Positions 12,236 through 23,564 of a DNA stretch of 64,000 nt are shown here, piece after piece (the first letter of the stretch is position 1; the number at the start of each line of letters is the position of its first letter). This DNA comes from Papio anubis. Lineage: Eukaryota; Chordata; Mammalia; Primates; Cercopithecidae. Where the stretch lies: NCBI RefSeq assembly GCF_008728515.1, contig NC_044988.1, forward strand, positions 36,311,159 through 36,375,158, read 5' to 3'. The position numbers and the translations under genes are program-made. Below the pieces are notes generated by a model. That model ran no database searches, was not told the DNA's origin, and saw only the letters and a program-made list of their open reading frames with translations.

Positions 12236-12883
12236 ACCCAGGTTGTGTTTTATGTAGTTCTGTTATGCATGCACACACATGTGCACATATAGACTCTGAT
12301 TTGCTCTTCTGTTACTCTGGTTGTGTAGATGAGGACTTAACCTAATGTAATAAGTTATAGATGAGTGTATTTTAAATCTGGAGAACTAGGAAAACATTTT
12401 GGCAAGGCCGGGGTGCAATGTAGTTAATAGGGAAGATCTATTGATTTTGTCTGCCCAGCAATCCTTTTCTAACTCCCCTGGCTTTTCTCCCCCCTCTCCT
12501 CCCCACCTCTCCTTGCACCACCCTCCTATTAGTTCCTATGGATCAGTTAGAGCTGCCAATCACAATGTACCCTGGTTATGGACCGTAACTCTGGCCTTGG
12601 CCAATCATAATACCCTATTTCTCTAAACACAAGGATTAGTTCCATAGTACGTTTTATAATTTAAACAGAGCCCATCAGAATTCATTGCTGGGAGTGGTAT
12701 ACAAACCTTGGGAGAGAGAGTATCTTTCTGCTGGAGAAGATAAGCTAGGAGGAAGTGACTCTAGGGCTGCTGCTTCCATCTTTTTCAGTCTGCAGGTACC
12801 AAGCTGAGAAGAGTGAGACATACAATTTCGGCATAGTTGAACCCCAAATTTCAGGTTCTGAGGTTCAGGTTCTTACAATTATT
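12236..12883. other. Mostly unclassified non-coding stretch
   Basis: Contains alternating purine-pyrimidine 'gcatgcacacacatgtgcacatata' around 12265, and two CCAAT-type boxes ('ccaatcacaatg' near 12556 and 'ccaatcataatac' near 12601) in LTR-like sequence that I cannot assign. No coding signal. Confidence 0.35.
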
Positions 12884-13050
12884 TCCTCTCCTCCCCTCCC
12901 CTCCCCTCTCTCTTCTCTTCCCTTTCTTCCTTCCCTCCCTCCTTCTCTCCCTCCCTCCTTCCCTCCCTCCCTCCCTTCCTTCCTTCCTTCCTTCCTTCCT
13001 TCCTTCCTTCCTTCCTTCCTTCCTTCCTTCCTTCCTTCCTTCCTTCCTTC
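12884..13050. repeat. Pyrimidine tract ending in (CCTT)n
   Basis: About 165 bases of pure C/T on the plus strand. An irregular TCCC/TCTC-rich part (12884-12972) grades into a regular CCTT array (about 12973-13050, some 19 units). Long frames across it are low-complexity (repeating Pro-Ser-Phe-Leu or Arg-Lys-Glu-Gly) and not genes. Confidence 0.97.
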
Positions 13051-13690
13051 CATTCAACAATTATTATTAAGGATTTATGATGTTTCAGACAATTTTTTAA
13101 GGATGCAAGAAATTATGGTGAACAAGATTGACAAGATCCTAGTTCTCTTGATCCTTATATAGAGGAAATTGACAACATATTAGTAAACAAATAAATAATT
13201 ACAATAACTGCAAATAGGGATAAGTACTATGAGGAAAATAAAATGAAGGGTGATGTAATAAAGTCTGGCTCATGGTTGAGAGGATAGATAATTTAACTGG
13301 AGTGTTCAGGGAAAGCTTCTGTGAGGAGGTGATCATTGAGCTGATGCCAGAAGGACAAGAAAGAACTAAGCATGCAGCAATCTGGAAGGCAAGAAGATCA
13401 GCAGAAGGCATAGCCAGAACAACAGTCTCACAAGGAAAAGCTTAGGGTGTTAAGAGCAGAAAAGGTAAATGACAGCAGAAAAAAGGGAAGTAGGAAGGAG
13501 AATGTGGAGTAAGATGAGTTTGGAGACTGTGTAAAACTTACAGTCCCTGGCCAGGGATGAAATTTTATTCAAGTGACTGTAGGAAGACTTTTAAAAGAAG
13601 AAGATGCCATGATCAAATTTGAATTTGAAAAGGATTACTTTGTCTACTATATGAAAATAATTACAGGGAGGAAAAAGTGAAAGCCAGAAA
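13051..13690 (-). mobile_element. L2 LINE 3' region, antisense
   Basis: Starts with 'attcaacaattattattaag' and passes through 'aggaaaataaaatgaagggtg', 'agtgttcagggaaagcttctg', 'gaggaggtgatcattgagctg' and 'aaaggattactttgtctactat', the expected antisense L2 order. It abuts the (CCTT)n tract. Confidence 0.8.
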
Positions 13691-13699
13691 GCCAAGTCA

Positions 13700-14170
13700 G
13701 TGTTTTGCTCTTATATTAATTAGGATGATTGTCATTATAACAAAGTTAATCAGACTAGGATTGTATTATTATTAATACGCAAACAGTTCCAGAATGACTC
13801 TCCAGCCTCGTAAATATCATTCAGGACCCACGCTGTTTCTATCCTTTAGTGTGTTATGCTCAGCGTGTTAACTTGGCTTTTAGGCCTCTACGTTCTTGTT
13901 TACAAGATGGCTGCCTCGGATGGTTCTAGTCTTCTCAGGTAGGTACACAATATCTAGATAATGAAGGAACTGTCCTCTAGTGATCCTCTTTTTCCTGGCA
14001 GTGACAACCCTCTCCAAAGTCTCTTCCCAACCCAGAGATCAGGAAAGGGTCATGTGACAAAGGGGCATAGAATCACTGTGTTTGTATTAGACCCATCGTG
14101 GTTCATTCCTTTCCAGGAACACATGGAAGGATGAACATTAAACAAAATAAGGATTTATCAGCAAGGAGGA
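13700..14170. mobile_element. Unnamed interspersed repeat (copy 1), uncertain
   Basis: Shares the 'acaagatggctgcc' landmark (13901-13914) and gross layout with segments at 18990-19345, 28740-29400 and 41710-42140, so it probably belongs to one dispersed mammalian family. I cannot name the family with confidence. Confidence 0.3.
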
Positions 14171-15657
14171 AGGGATGCAACTGATAGTGTCTGCCATGAT
14201 TGATTTGATTACTCTGAATAATCCAGATAACTTAAAAAATACTTAAAAAAATTCCTAGCATCCCCAATCTTTTTCCATGTTAATCTCTGATAAGCAGGAG
14301 AGACCTCGTGCCATGATGCGATTCTAAATAACTTTTTCACTGTTTATTGACCTTTGAGAACTATAATCCATAGTATACCTCTCTGAATTGTTATTTAACA
14401 ACTCTTCTTGACCAAGGAGCCTTGTTTTTGTTATCTCTGAGTTGCGTGGGGCCAAAGAAGGTGACTGGCTAGTTTAGGTAACATTGTGGCTGTTTGTGGG
14501 TTGGTGCTTCTGCCGCTACTTTGAGATTGTTTCAGATCATCACTCTCCTGGTCCATTCCCTCATTCTCTTTGTCTCTTTCATGTCACCTTCAGTGTGGCT
14601 GCTGATCCTCCTTCCCTGCATTGTTTATCCTCTATTTAGCTGCAAGAGAGTTATTTCTTAAGGAGCCCCCATACAGCAGTTCTGGTTTCCCTTCCAAAGC
14701 AGGACTGCTACTTCTGTCCTAAGGGCTATCTCATTGTCCTTCATAACAGAGCCAGCATAGTCATTTCTTACTGAAGTTAGTCTGACTTTGATTTCTGTCA
14801 CTTGTTACTAATGTTCTGACCTAAATATATTTGCCTGTATAGATTGCATTCTAGATGGGGATAGAAAGATAAGTATAGATAAGCAAGGCTTAAAAAGGAA
14901 GATTGCTGTGTCCTAGTTAATCAGCTGAGTCAGGGACAGTGCTGGGCAGAATTTTTTTGGTTGTCAGTTTTGTGGTCTTTCCACTTTCTTGAAGCCATTT
15001 TTGTGAAATTTTCTTCTCCAGCCAGCCTCAGTCTTTATTTAAAATTACTCAAGTCAGTGTCACCAGGCTCTCCCTAGAGAAACAGGCAATGGCAAAGTCC
15101 ACTGTTGCACAAAACTCCTGCAACTCTAGAGTCATGCTGTGCTGAGTCTCCAAACCAGAAATCCTCTTTAACTGGACACTGTGTCTGACTTGATGCAAAG
15201 TCAGGTAAATAGGTACTCAATTGGAGAGACTGAATAAGTTATGAGACCTTCTTGCTCTCTATCTCTCTACAAGCAGCCTGAAGTTACAATATCCCTCAGG
15301 GAAACAGATATCCACCTGTCATCTGCAGAGGAGGGAGAAAGGATGCCCCGTAACTCATTATCATGTTAGCTTGAATTTGTTTATCACATTAGCTGATAAA
15401 TGTATCACTCAAAGTGGCCAGTAAATGGGCCACAGACTCTGTGCATTTTTATAAGGATGATGTTTGAATAAAGCAGAGTCTGGGACAAGACCACAGACTC
15501 TTGGGGTTAGAAGGAATCCTCAAGTTTGTCTCATTTTCTGTTGAGACTTTGTAATCCAGGGATGCATAATCTGAGGTATAGGCTTTAGAGGGTTCACAAA
15601 CACCCTAGAATAACATGGAAACTTCATGTGTCTGAAAAATTTTTGTTAAAGTGGGTT
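14171..15657. other. Single-copy non-coding stretch
   Basis: About 1.5 kb with no repeat I recognise and no long ORF. Ordinary base composition. Confidence 0.5.
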
Positions 15658-16037
15658 TGCTATGGCTTGAATGTGTCTCCCAAAGTCCACGTGTTAGAAA
15701 CTTAAGCCCCGGTGTAACAGTGTTGGGAAGTGGAGTCTAGTAAGAGGTGATTAGATAATAAGGGATTAATGTCACTATTGAGGTAGTGGGTTAATTATCA
15801 AGAGAGTGGCTTTGTTATAAAAGTGAGTTCCAGCCTTTCTCGCTCTGTCTTGTGGGTGCTCTTTTGCCGTGTGAGGCCCTCCACCATGTTATGACTCAGC
15901 AAGAAGGTCTTCACCAGATGCAGCCCCTTGACCTTGGACTTCCCAAACTTCAGAATTGTAAACAAATACATTTCTTTTATTTCTGAGTTACCCAGTCTGT
16001 GGCATTCAGTTATAGCAGTACAAAATAGACTAAGCCA
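15658..16037 (+). mobile_element. Solo MaLR LTR (MST-type)
   Basis: Complete LTR beginning tgctatggcttgaatg and ending gactaagcca, so it carries the TG...CA ends. It is flanked by 5-bp near-duplicates gggtt (15653-15657) and gagtt (16038-16042). Internal landmarks include 'agtgttgggaagtgg' and 'acccagtctgtggcattc'. No internal viral genes are attached, so it is a solo LTR left by recombination. Confidence 0.9.
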
Positions 16038-16042
16038 GAGTT

Positions 16043-16591
16043 AATGGGTTTCATTAGATTTTCAAAATGCTTCTGTGAATAAAAAGAGTTAATGTCACTG
16101 AGGCCCAACCTCAACCCCTGCATTGTATGAATTCTTACACATCAGAGCCCAGTGCAGGAAAATTCCAGTAGCAGAGAACTCCTCCCTTCCTCTCTCCTTC
16201 CCTCCCTGTCACTTCCTTCACTCCCTCTCCCCTTCCCTTTTGGATAGCAGCCAGCCTAGTGCCAGCTTCTCAAATTGGAGTATGCAGGCCCCTAAGAAAA
16301 TGTGAAGGGAGATGGGAGGCTTCAGGATAAACATGGACCATTTTCCCAGAATGATACTTTTGCTTGAAGATTTTGATGAAAACTTTATTCTAGTATTTAA
16401 GAAAAAAACTAATCTAAGATAATAGAGCAAGTATGTAAAACTGACATGAATTTGAGAGCCAAAACTCAGCAATTCCTTTGGGCTCTGTCTGTTCACCTTG
16501 ATGTATCATTTCACTCTCGCTATGGGATATTTAGGGAGACTTCAGTAGAAAATTTGCAGAGGCACTGGCATATTAAAAAAGGCACAGTTTC
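16043..16591. other. Non-coding stretch, C/T-rich in part
   Basis: Includes a pyrimidine-rich patch around 16185-16240. Short overlapping frames on both strands are uninformative. Confidence 0.5.
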
Positions 16592-16898
16592 AGGCTGGGT
16601 GTGGTGGTTCATGCCTGTAATCCCAGCATTTTGCAAGGCCAAGGTGGGAGGATCATTTGAGCCCAGGAGTTCAAGACCAGTCTGAGTACCATAGTGAGAC
16701 TCTATCTCTATAAAATAATACAAATATTAGCCAGATGTGGTGATACATGCATGACTACAGAGGAGGGTGAGGTGGGAGCCTCACTTGAGCCTAGGAGGTC
16801 TAAGCTGCTGTGAGCCGTGATTATACCACTGCATTCCAGCCTGATTGACAGAGCAAGACTCTGTCTCAAAAAAAAAGAAAGAGAGAAAAAAAAAAAGT
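16592..16898 (+). mobile_element. Old Alu (AluJ-like), sense
   Basis: Sense Alu with many substitutions and an A-tail interrupted by gaaagagag, which suggests an older insertion than the other Alus here. Confidence 0.92.
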
Positions 16899-16929
16899 AC
16901 AGTCTGTAGAGTAGAACCTAGCTCTACCT

Positions 16930-17095
16930 CCTGTTAGCTCTGTGTCCTTGAGAAAATAGTTTTAGCTTCTGGGAGCCATCCTTTCCTCATCTATTAAATA
17001 AGGATAATAAAACCTCCCTTACATAAGAGTTGTAAGTTTCAAGGAAATGAGGACTGAAGGGCCCTTGGCTCACAGTAGGCCTGTTCCAAATGGCA
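16930..17095 (-). mobile_element. MIR SINE, antisense
   Basis: 'ctctgtgtccttgag', 'cctcatctattaaataagga', 'ataataaaacctccc' and 'ggctcacagtaggcctg' follow the antisense MIR order. Confidence 0.75.
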
Positions 17096-17224
17096 CTTTC
17101 CCCTCTATTTACATGATGAGCTGTAACTTGCCTCCAGGAAACTCTCTCACTGGTCTTAGTTTTGTCTTCTGGGGTCTTGGGAGTAAGTATATCCAATTCC
17201 TCCCCTTGTGACCCAATCCTTCAG

Positions 17225-17520
17225 TCATATTTTTTTAAATGTGCTAAAATATGCATAACATAAAATTTACTGTTTTAACCATTTTAAGGTATACAATTCA
17301 GAGACATGTAGACATTCACAATGTTGTACAACCATCACCATTATCTAGTTTTAGAACCTTTCCATCACAAACAGAATACCAGTGCCCAAACAGAAGCCCC
17401 AAACCCATGAAACCATCACTCTCCATTCCCCCTGCCCCAGCCCGTGACAACCAATAATCTGCTTTCTGTCTCTATGGGTCTGCCTTTTTTGGCTGTTTCA
17501 TTTAAATAGAATCATAGAAT
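17225..17520 (-). mobile_element. L1M 3' fragment, antisense
   Basis: 'cataacataaaatttactg', 'ttttaaccattttaagg', 'acaatgttgtacaaccatca' and 'ctttctgtctctatggg' are classic antisense L1M 3'-UTR landmarks, in the right order. Confidence 0.8.
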
Positions 17521-18989
17521 TCATGGCTTTTAGTGTCTAGTTTCTGCTTTCCTCAAGCTCACGCAAGACCACCAAGAGCTCAGGCCAGAGGAAGGCAGTG
17601 TGCATTGAGAGAGGCAAAGACAAGTATATTTCACCTCACAATGTAGCCCCAGCATCCTACCCCTGCTCCTACACCTGGTAGTCAAAGTCCAGCCATGTTG
17701 CAGCGGGCCACAGGGCCTGGCACCAGCATCTGCATCATTCATCTGAATGACGAGTCTGAGGCTAGGGGCACTGCTCGATCCAAGGTCGGCTTGGGCAGCA
17801 GGTGCCTGGGAAGCGATCGTTCAGGCTGGCGGAGTCCAGCTGGATGCTGTGCGCTGTTTATCCTTGTATGGCACAACAGAGCCTCGTTACAGGAGCAGCA
17901 CTTGGGCACACATTCACAGGAAAGACAAACCAGCCTGGCCTGGCCGTGGCCTTTGGAAAGACAGAGTCTGCTAATGTGTGCAGCCAGTGAGCTGCATGGG
18001 TAATTAAATCACTCCCAAGGAAAACCTTGTTTTAGCACTAAAGGTCATGGTTATGATTTGTCTGTGATTCTTTGTCAATACGTTTTTCTAACCAAGTACC
18101 ACATAAAGAGTCCATTATATGGGCTTTGGTGCTGCCTGCATGCCCAGGGATGGGAACGGAAAAATTTGTGGGCTGGCCCCGTTAAACGCACCATTTAACG
18201 CGGTACAATCGGTACAATCGCTCTCCAGCCTCAAGTCTGCCTTTTGTTTACTCAAGACCTAATTCACATGGGGGTAGGGGGTGGGAAATTAGTGTAACTA
18301 GAAGTTTAGGGTCTCATAAAAGGCTTTAACTAGTTTCACAAAGATTTTCACAGATGGCTGCACAGTAAACATTGTGAAGGACTAGAGCTGGGTGAGAAGT
18401 TGGAAGAATGGAGCACTAAATTGTGCTTGTGTTCTGCTTTCACAGTTCTGAGTTGGTTACAGTAAATCACTGGGATAGGCATGGGGATTTCTGCTTTCCC
18501 CTGGGCCCTTTCCTGTCCTTTCTCACAGAGAGGACCTGGAGAAACCGCTGCATCAAACACCAGCTCAGGGCTTGAGAGTTGCAGGCACTTTCACAACCTC
18601 CTTTAGGAAGCCAGGTGTTGAGTGATGGCTCAAGCAATTGGGCCCCAACTGTGGCAGCAGGAATGCTCCAGAATCACAGGTAGCATTGACCATGGTTATC
18701 AAAACCCCACAGAAACCAAAGAGAGTTCCTGGTGGCTCAAGGAACAGCCAAAGTAGAGAAGAGCCTCCCTCAAGCTGATGGAAACTCTAACTCAGACCCC
18801 ATCTCCTCCAGGAAGCCTTAAATAATCTAGAAGCTTTATTTTTCTCTCAAGTAATGTTAAACCAGGGCAGTTTCATGATAGTGTCAGAGACTGAGGCCCC
18901 TTTCATCCTTTCGTTCTACTTTTTAGTGCATGTTTTTTGTTTTAGCTGGGACTAGGTTTGTTGCATTTAATGTACAAAATGAAAAAAAA
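17521..18989. other. Unique stretch with a CpG-richer core
   Basis: 17690-18000 is more GC- and CpG-rich than its surroundings and is open in several overlapping frames, the longest a 102-codon plus frame at 17695-18003. None has a recognisable domain. 18181-18222 holds six CpGs in about 40 bases and a direct 9-bp repeat. It could be regulatory DNA or an exon remnant; neither is shown. Confidence 0.35.
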
Positions 18990-19345
18990 AAAAAAACTTT
19001 TAATTTATCTGTTATGTGAAAGAAAGAGGCAGTCAGTCCAGTTTGGTGAGTCCTTTATGTCATCAGGGACCAGATTCCTTCTAGATTATTACTCTGCTGT
19101 GCCTGGAGCTCTTATTCTCAGGTCTCGCATGGCCATCCCCTCCATTAGATCTGAGTTCCAGGCAACACACAATGAAGGAAGGAGAAGAGGACATTCCAAC
19201 TTTGTTAAGGAGACTTCTCAGAAGCCTCACATTCATTGGCAGAACTTAGTTCCATGGTTACACTTTACTGAGAGAGACGCTGGAAAAAGCCTTGTAGCTG
19301 GACACACTGTTGGATCCAACAATATGTGTTCTTTGCTGAGGAAGA
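18990..19345. mobile_element. Unnamed interspersed repeat (copy 2), uncertain
   Basis: The stretch 'ttggcagaacttagttccat' (19234-19253), the neighbouring 'gtagctggacac' and the upstream layout resemble a dispersed mammalian family also seen at 28740-29400 and 41710-42140. A 160-codon plus frame at 18958-19440 runs through it and is most likely fortuitous. Confidence 0.35.
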
Positions 19346-19894
19346 CAGTGAGAATGGATTTGGGTAGGCAACTAGCAGTTTCTATTTCAACCCTTGCAGT
19401 CTGTCCCACTAGCTTGCCAAACCTTTTTAGATATGTCTGAATCATTAGGAGTGAGCAGTAGAAGGTTTTGGCTCAAAATATGATGCTAGCTATATGTATA
19501 ACATACAGATCATAATGCCTGGCTCAAAGAAAATACACAAAAAATGTAGGTTTTCTTCTCCTTTTTACAGTACCTGGAGGTTAATCTTCAATGCCTCACT
19601 TTCTGGTTGATTGATTCCCCTTATTCTAAGCAAGCTATTAAGATAACACTTCTTCCCTGAAATACCTCCTGTGTTAGAATAGTTCTGTGTGTGTGCTGCA
19701 GACCCATGAAAAGGAGGGGAATCCAGAAGAGCGCTCATTGCAAACGTGTCAGGGGCCAGAGCTGGTACTGAGATTAGGAAAAATAAAACCAAAGAGTTTG
19801 GAGACCAGGGAGATAAGGAAGAAGGTGACCAACGGTTGAGATAAAACTAAGACAAAGTGGTAATTTCATTGATTTGTCCTGAAATGTGTGTAGA
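19346..19894. other. Non-coding stretch, nothing recognised
   Basis: Unique sequence with short chance frames only. Confidence 0.5.
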
Positions 19895-20010
19895 AGAATG
19901 AGCCCATGATTTGGAGCCAGGATACAAGATTCAAATCTTGTTCCATCATAAAGTTGACCTTTGGCTTCAATTTTCTCATTTATGAAGTGAAGAGGTTAGA
20001 CTTTCTGGCA
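19895..20010 (-). mobile_element. MIR SINE fragment, antisense
   Basis: 'atttggagccagga', 'attcaaatcttg', 'cttcaattttctcatttatg' and 'aagtgaagaggttagac' match the antisense MIR order in a diverged copy. Confidence 0.65.
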
Positions 20011-22054
20011 ACCAGCTCATGAGGCTGGCTCTCTTGGGTCAGGGATGTGGGGGGGTTTCAGGACGATCCCATATGGTTTGTCTGGCCGGGCTCACTGGCA
20101 GGTTAGGAATCCACTGAGAGGATGAGTCTGAAGGAAAATTCTGGGTGGAATCTAGGAAATGGGGCATAAAAGCTGAGAACCAGCAAGTCAGGACAAATAG
20201 AATATGGAGCTGGAGAAGGTCAGCCTCAGAGGAAATGGGAGAAATAAATGTGGAAATTGAGGTTGCCAGAAATCACAGTACTCAGGGGTCAAATGAGTTG
20301 TAAAAACGAGTTCAAGGCAGGTGATCCATCTTCCCAACGTCTGTCTTGCATCTGAACTTCTTGGACCTGGGAGACATTCTGGAAGTGGGAAGCTCTCAGG
20401 ATAGGGCTACATGTTGTTTGGGTCTCCTGTGGCTCTAAAACTGCTGTGATTCTAAGTTGAATGAAGAGGAGATACAATTCTGCGAGAACAAGCTATTTCC
20501 TGGGAGCTGGTGCCTCTTCACTCTCTAGTGCTATCTGCTGTTGGGTTGGGCCGTAAGCTTCCCTGACTCCAGAATAAGAATGGGCAGTACTAATTTTAAG
20601 ATATTCAAAGAAAAACAAGGTCTCTGTCAGGTTGAGATGAATGGGTTGGTTCATACCAAAAGATTGTGGAGAGCAGTTGTGCTCCATTAGCTTTTAGGAG
20701 GATAAACCGTGTGTTGTGTTTCTCTGCTTTGGGGAAAGAAAAGGTGGAGGTGAAGAGGTGGGAATGAGCAAAGACAAAGAAACTTACAGAACAATTTAAG
20801 TATTAGATTTTAAAATTCTAGGTAGGCAAATCTTCTTCACTGGGAAAGACAGATGATTATGTTTCCTGAGGATAGTAAGAGTTTTTCAGATACTCTCAAA
20901 TAAGCAAACAGAGTCAGGTGTGTGCTTCCAAATAGTGTTTTTTCAACTTTCCTTAGGCTAGGATTTCAAAATGCTGCTCCAAATGCAGAAATCACTGGGC
21001 TCTTTATCCAAATTCTCAGGAACTCTTCTGCACAGAATCCCTCCTAGTTTCTGATGCTCTGGTGTTTGGTTTGATGGATGGCATGTGCAATAGAGAGGCA
21101 GAAGCAGGAGGATAAAACCAACGACTCTATTTCTCCTGCAAGAAGCAAGAGCAAGCCTCTCATGTTATGGGCATTTATTCTATCATGGGAGAAGATGAGA
21201 AGACAGGGCTTTTGAAGCAAACCCGGTCCAACACCCTGCTGAACTGACCTGCACCAAGCTTGGCCTGAGGGGATTTCTTGATGTGATGAGAGAAAAACTG
21301 AGGGAAGTGTGTTTCAGAAAAAATGAAAGGGCATTTCTGTTTGCTTCTCTCTTGTATGTCTTGTGACGCTATCAAAAAATAGAATCAGGATGTGCTTTGG
21401 CAGTTAGACATTTATATTTCCAGCTGGACTCAAATAATTTTTAGAATCTATTTACAACAAGTATAGAGTCACTTTTTTTTTTCACGTTTGGAGAAAACTA
21501 CCTTGCTGGCATGGTAAATAGCAAATGAGTCAAAGAACTCTTAGAAATAATATTTTGAATGTTTAGAATAACATTTTGAAGGTTAACTCATTAACACTAA
21601 TGATTTGTTATATTAATTTCACCCAAACTATAGATTAAGATACTCAGGGAAGAAATATGTTAATTTTCTATAATCTGCAAGATTTTCAAAAGTAATTTGA
21701 GAAAAATATAGCAATCTACAATTCTGGCAATATTTTCTTTAATGAAGAAAAGCCAGTGAGCAGGTCGAGGAATACCTTTTATGACATATTTTCAGATATT
21801 ACAGTGTATGTTGATTATTTCCTTTAAGGTTGCAAGGAAGATACATGAATAAGTAAATGAATAAAAAGTGATCTCTTTTCAGGAAGGCAAGATATATACA
21901 GAAAAAATATAACACATGGCTGACTACAATAAATGCCAAACAAGAAGGCTCAGAACTTCTGAGCAGAAGTTCTGTTAAGAGCTTCACCATCTGCCTGATA
22001 ACCCAGGAATGGAATTTTGGGGTCATGATTAACTTCCCCCTTTCCCTTGGACCA
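20011..22054. other. Single-copy non-coding stretch
   Basis: About 2 kb without a recognisable transposon or long ORF. 21420-21760 is AT-rich. Confidence 0.5.
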
Positions 22055-22200
22055 TGATATATGTTTCCAACTCTTGGCCTTTATTTGTGCTGATTCCTTC
22101 CCTGGAATCCCCTCTGCTCATCCTTCACACCCCTTAAGACTCAGGTCAAATGACAACTCTTGCATGAAGACTTCCCTGATGTCCTCTGTACAAAGTAACT
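22055..22200 (+). mobile_element. L2 LINE fragment, sense
   Basis: 'attccttccctggaatcccc', 'actcaggtcaaatgacaactc' and 'aagacttccctgatgtcc' match the sense L2 3' region coding and UTR landmarks. Confidence 0.75.
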
Positions 22201-22491
22201 TCTGAGGCTTAAATCTGCTTGCAAAAATCTAGGGATCTAGAGGAGACCACATAGAAACTATCTTTTGTCTAAGCTGAAGAAAGAAACCAGAGAGGTTTTA
22301 CTTTTCCCCTGTAGGATCCACAGTTGAGCGGGCTCTGCTAACCCTCCACCATAGGCATTTTTAGGGGCAGTTCATATGTTGCTTCATGCCTTGGCTGCTT
22401 GGCAGGAAGAATAAGAAGTGATGGTTGTGCCTCTTCTCAGAAGAGTTCTGCACCTCTGAACCACATTGCAAGGAAGCGGGGTGAGGGGAGA

Positions 22492-22528
<37 letters not shown>

Positions 22529-23521
22529 AGGTGGGACCTCTCCTGGGTGGGAACAGGCCCAGAACCATACTATATCTTTAGCTTCATGACAGCAGCCAAT
22601 GTGGTGGTGTGATATATACTTGGATATATCAACCGCTGTGTTTTTTATTCAGCTAGTTCTTGTGAATTTTTGGCCTTTTTTCATTCAGTCAGTGACTGCC
22701 CTTGGTTTAGGGGTGCAACAGATAGGAATCTCAAAGAACTAGAAGAGTACATGGTGTTTTGAAACTCATGACAGAAGTAAGAGTTGTGAGAGGTGGAGGT
22801 AGGGGAAATTTTAGTGCCATAGGAACCTGGGCTTTGTATGTGCCAGAAACAAGAGGCTGTGGAGAGTGAGCTGGCTTTAACCACCGTCTAGCCCAGAGAG
22901 AGACTCCTGGGCAGGAGGCAGCAGAGTTGTAAGAAAAGCTGGGCAGTTGGATGCGGGGCCATGGCTGGGGCCTCATGGCTCAGTGGGGGCCCTCGGGGAG
23001 AGTAGGTGTGTGTCTTGCTTCTCAGGTGAAGCCCAGGAAGGTGCTTTGCTTCTCAGGTCTCTCGGCTCATCCAGTTTGGCATATGGCATGTCTCTCAGCA
23101 AAGAGAACCTGAGATGGCCCCGTTGACTTTCCCATAGTCCTAGGGTAGCATGGGAGAACATCCAGAAGCCCCCGTACCACCTGAGAGAAGGCCTGTCACC
23201 TATCTGAGAGAGGACCAATGGACCAGATGAGGACTTGGATGCAGTGGCCACATAGGGAGCTTGACACCTCCGGGATAGATGCAAAAAGACACAGGCTACT
23301 GGCACCATTGGCAAGGCACATCCATCTGGGGGATGCCTCTGTGGAGAGGCAGCACTGAGGGAGGACGAGACGCCTTCTCCTCACCAGAGGAGCACGACAT
23401 GGCTCAGTGGGGCAAAAGCTCTAGACAAAGGCATAGACAGAAGATTCTGGGTTGCTCGAGTTTTTATTCTAAATGGTCCAACATGGAGCTTCTATTACCC
23501 AGTGAAAAGGGGGCTTGAGAT
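22201..23521. other. Single-copy stretch upstream of the NDUFAB1 copy
   Basis: No repeat recognised except a (GA)n run. Several overlapping short frames on the minus strand (22681-23384) lack homology. No promoter element clearly positioned for the downstream retrocopy is visible. Confidence 0.45.
22494..22525. repeat. (GA)n microsatellite
   Basis: About 15 GA units within a purine-rich stretch. Confidence 0.95.
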
Positions 23522-23539
23522 AGAAATGATATAAAAATA
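23522..23539. repeat. Left target-site duplication of NDUFAB1 retrocopy
   Basis: agaaatgatataaaaata, identical over 18 bases to 24213-24230. This is the signature of L1-machinery insertion; the presumed nick (TTTC/TA on the bottom strand) is a plausible variant of the L1 endonuclease site. Confidence 0.95.
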
Positions 23540-23564
23540 GAGTGCATCCTGGGTTGGCGTAGCT

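Noticed and set aside
12755..13162. 135-codon plus ORF rich in Pro-Ser-Phe-Leu and minus frames rich in Arg-Lys-Glu-Gly
   Set aside because: Translation of the (CCTT)n tract; a 4-base repeat is open in all frames by composition.
18958..19440. 160-codon plus-strand ORF, the longest in the window
   Set aside because: It begins in a Lys-coding A-run, has no recognisable domain and runs through what looks like an interspersed repeat; it overlaps a minus-strand frame.
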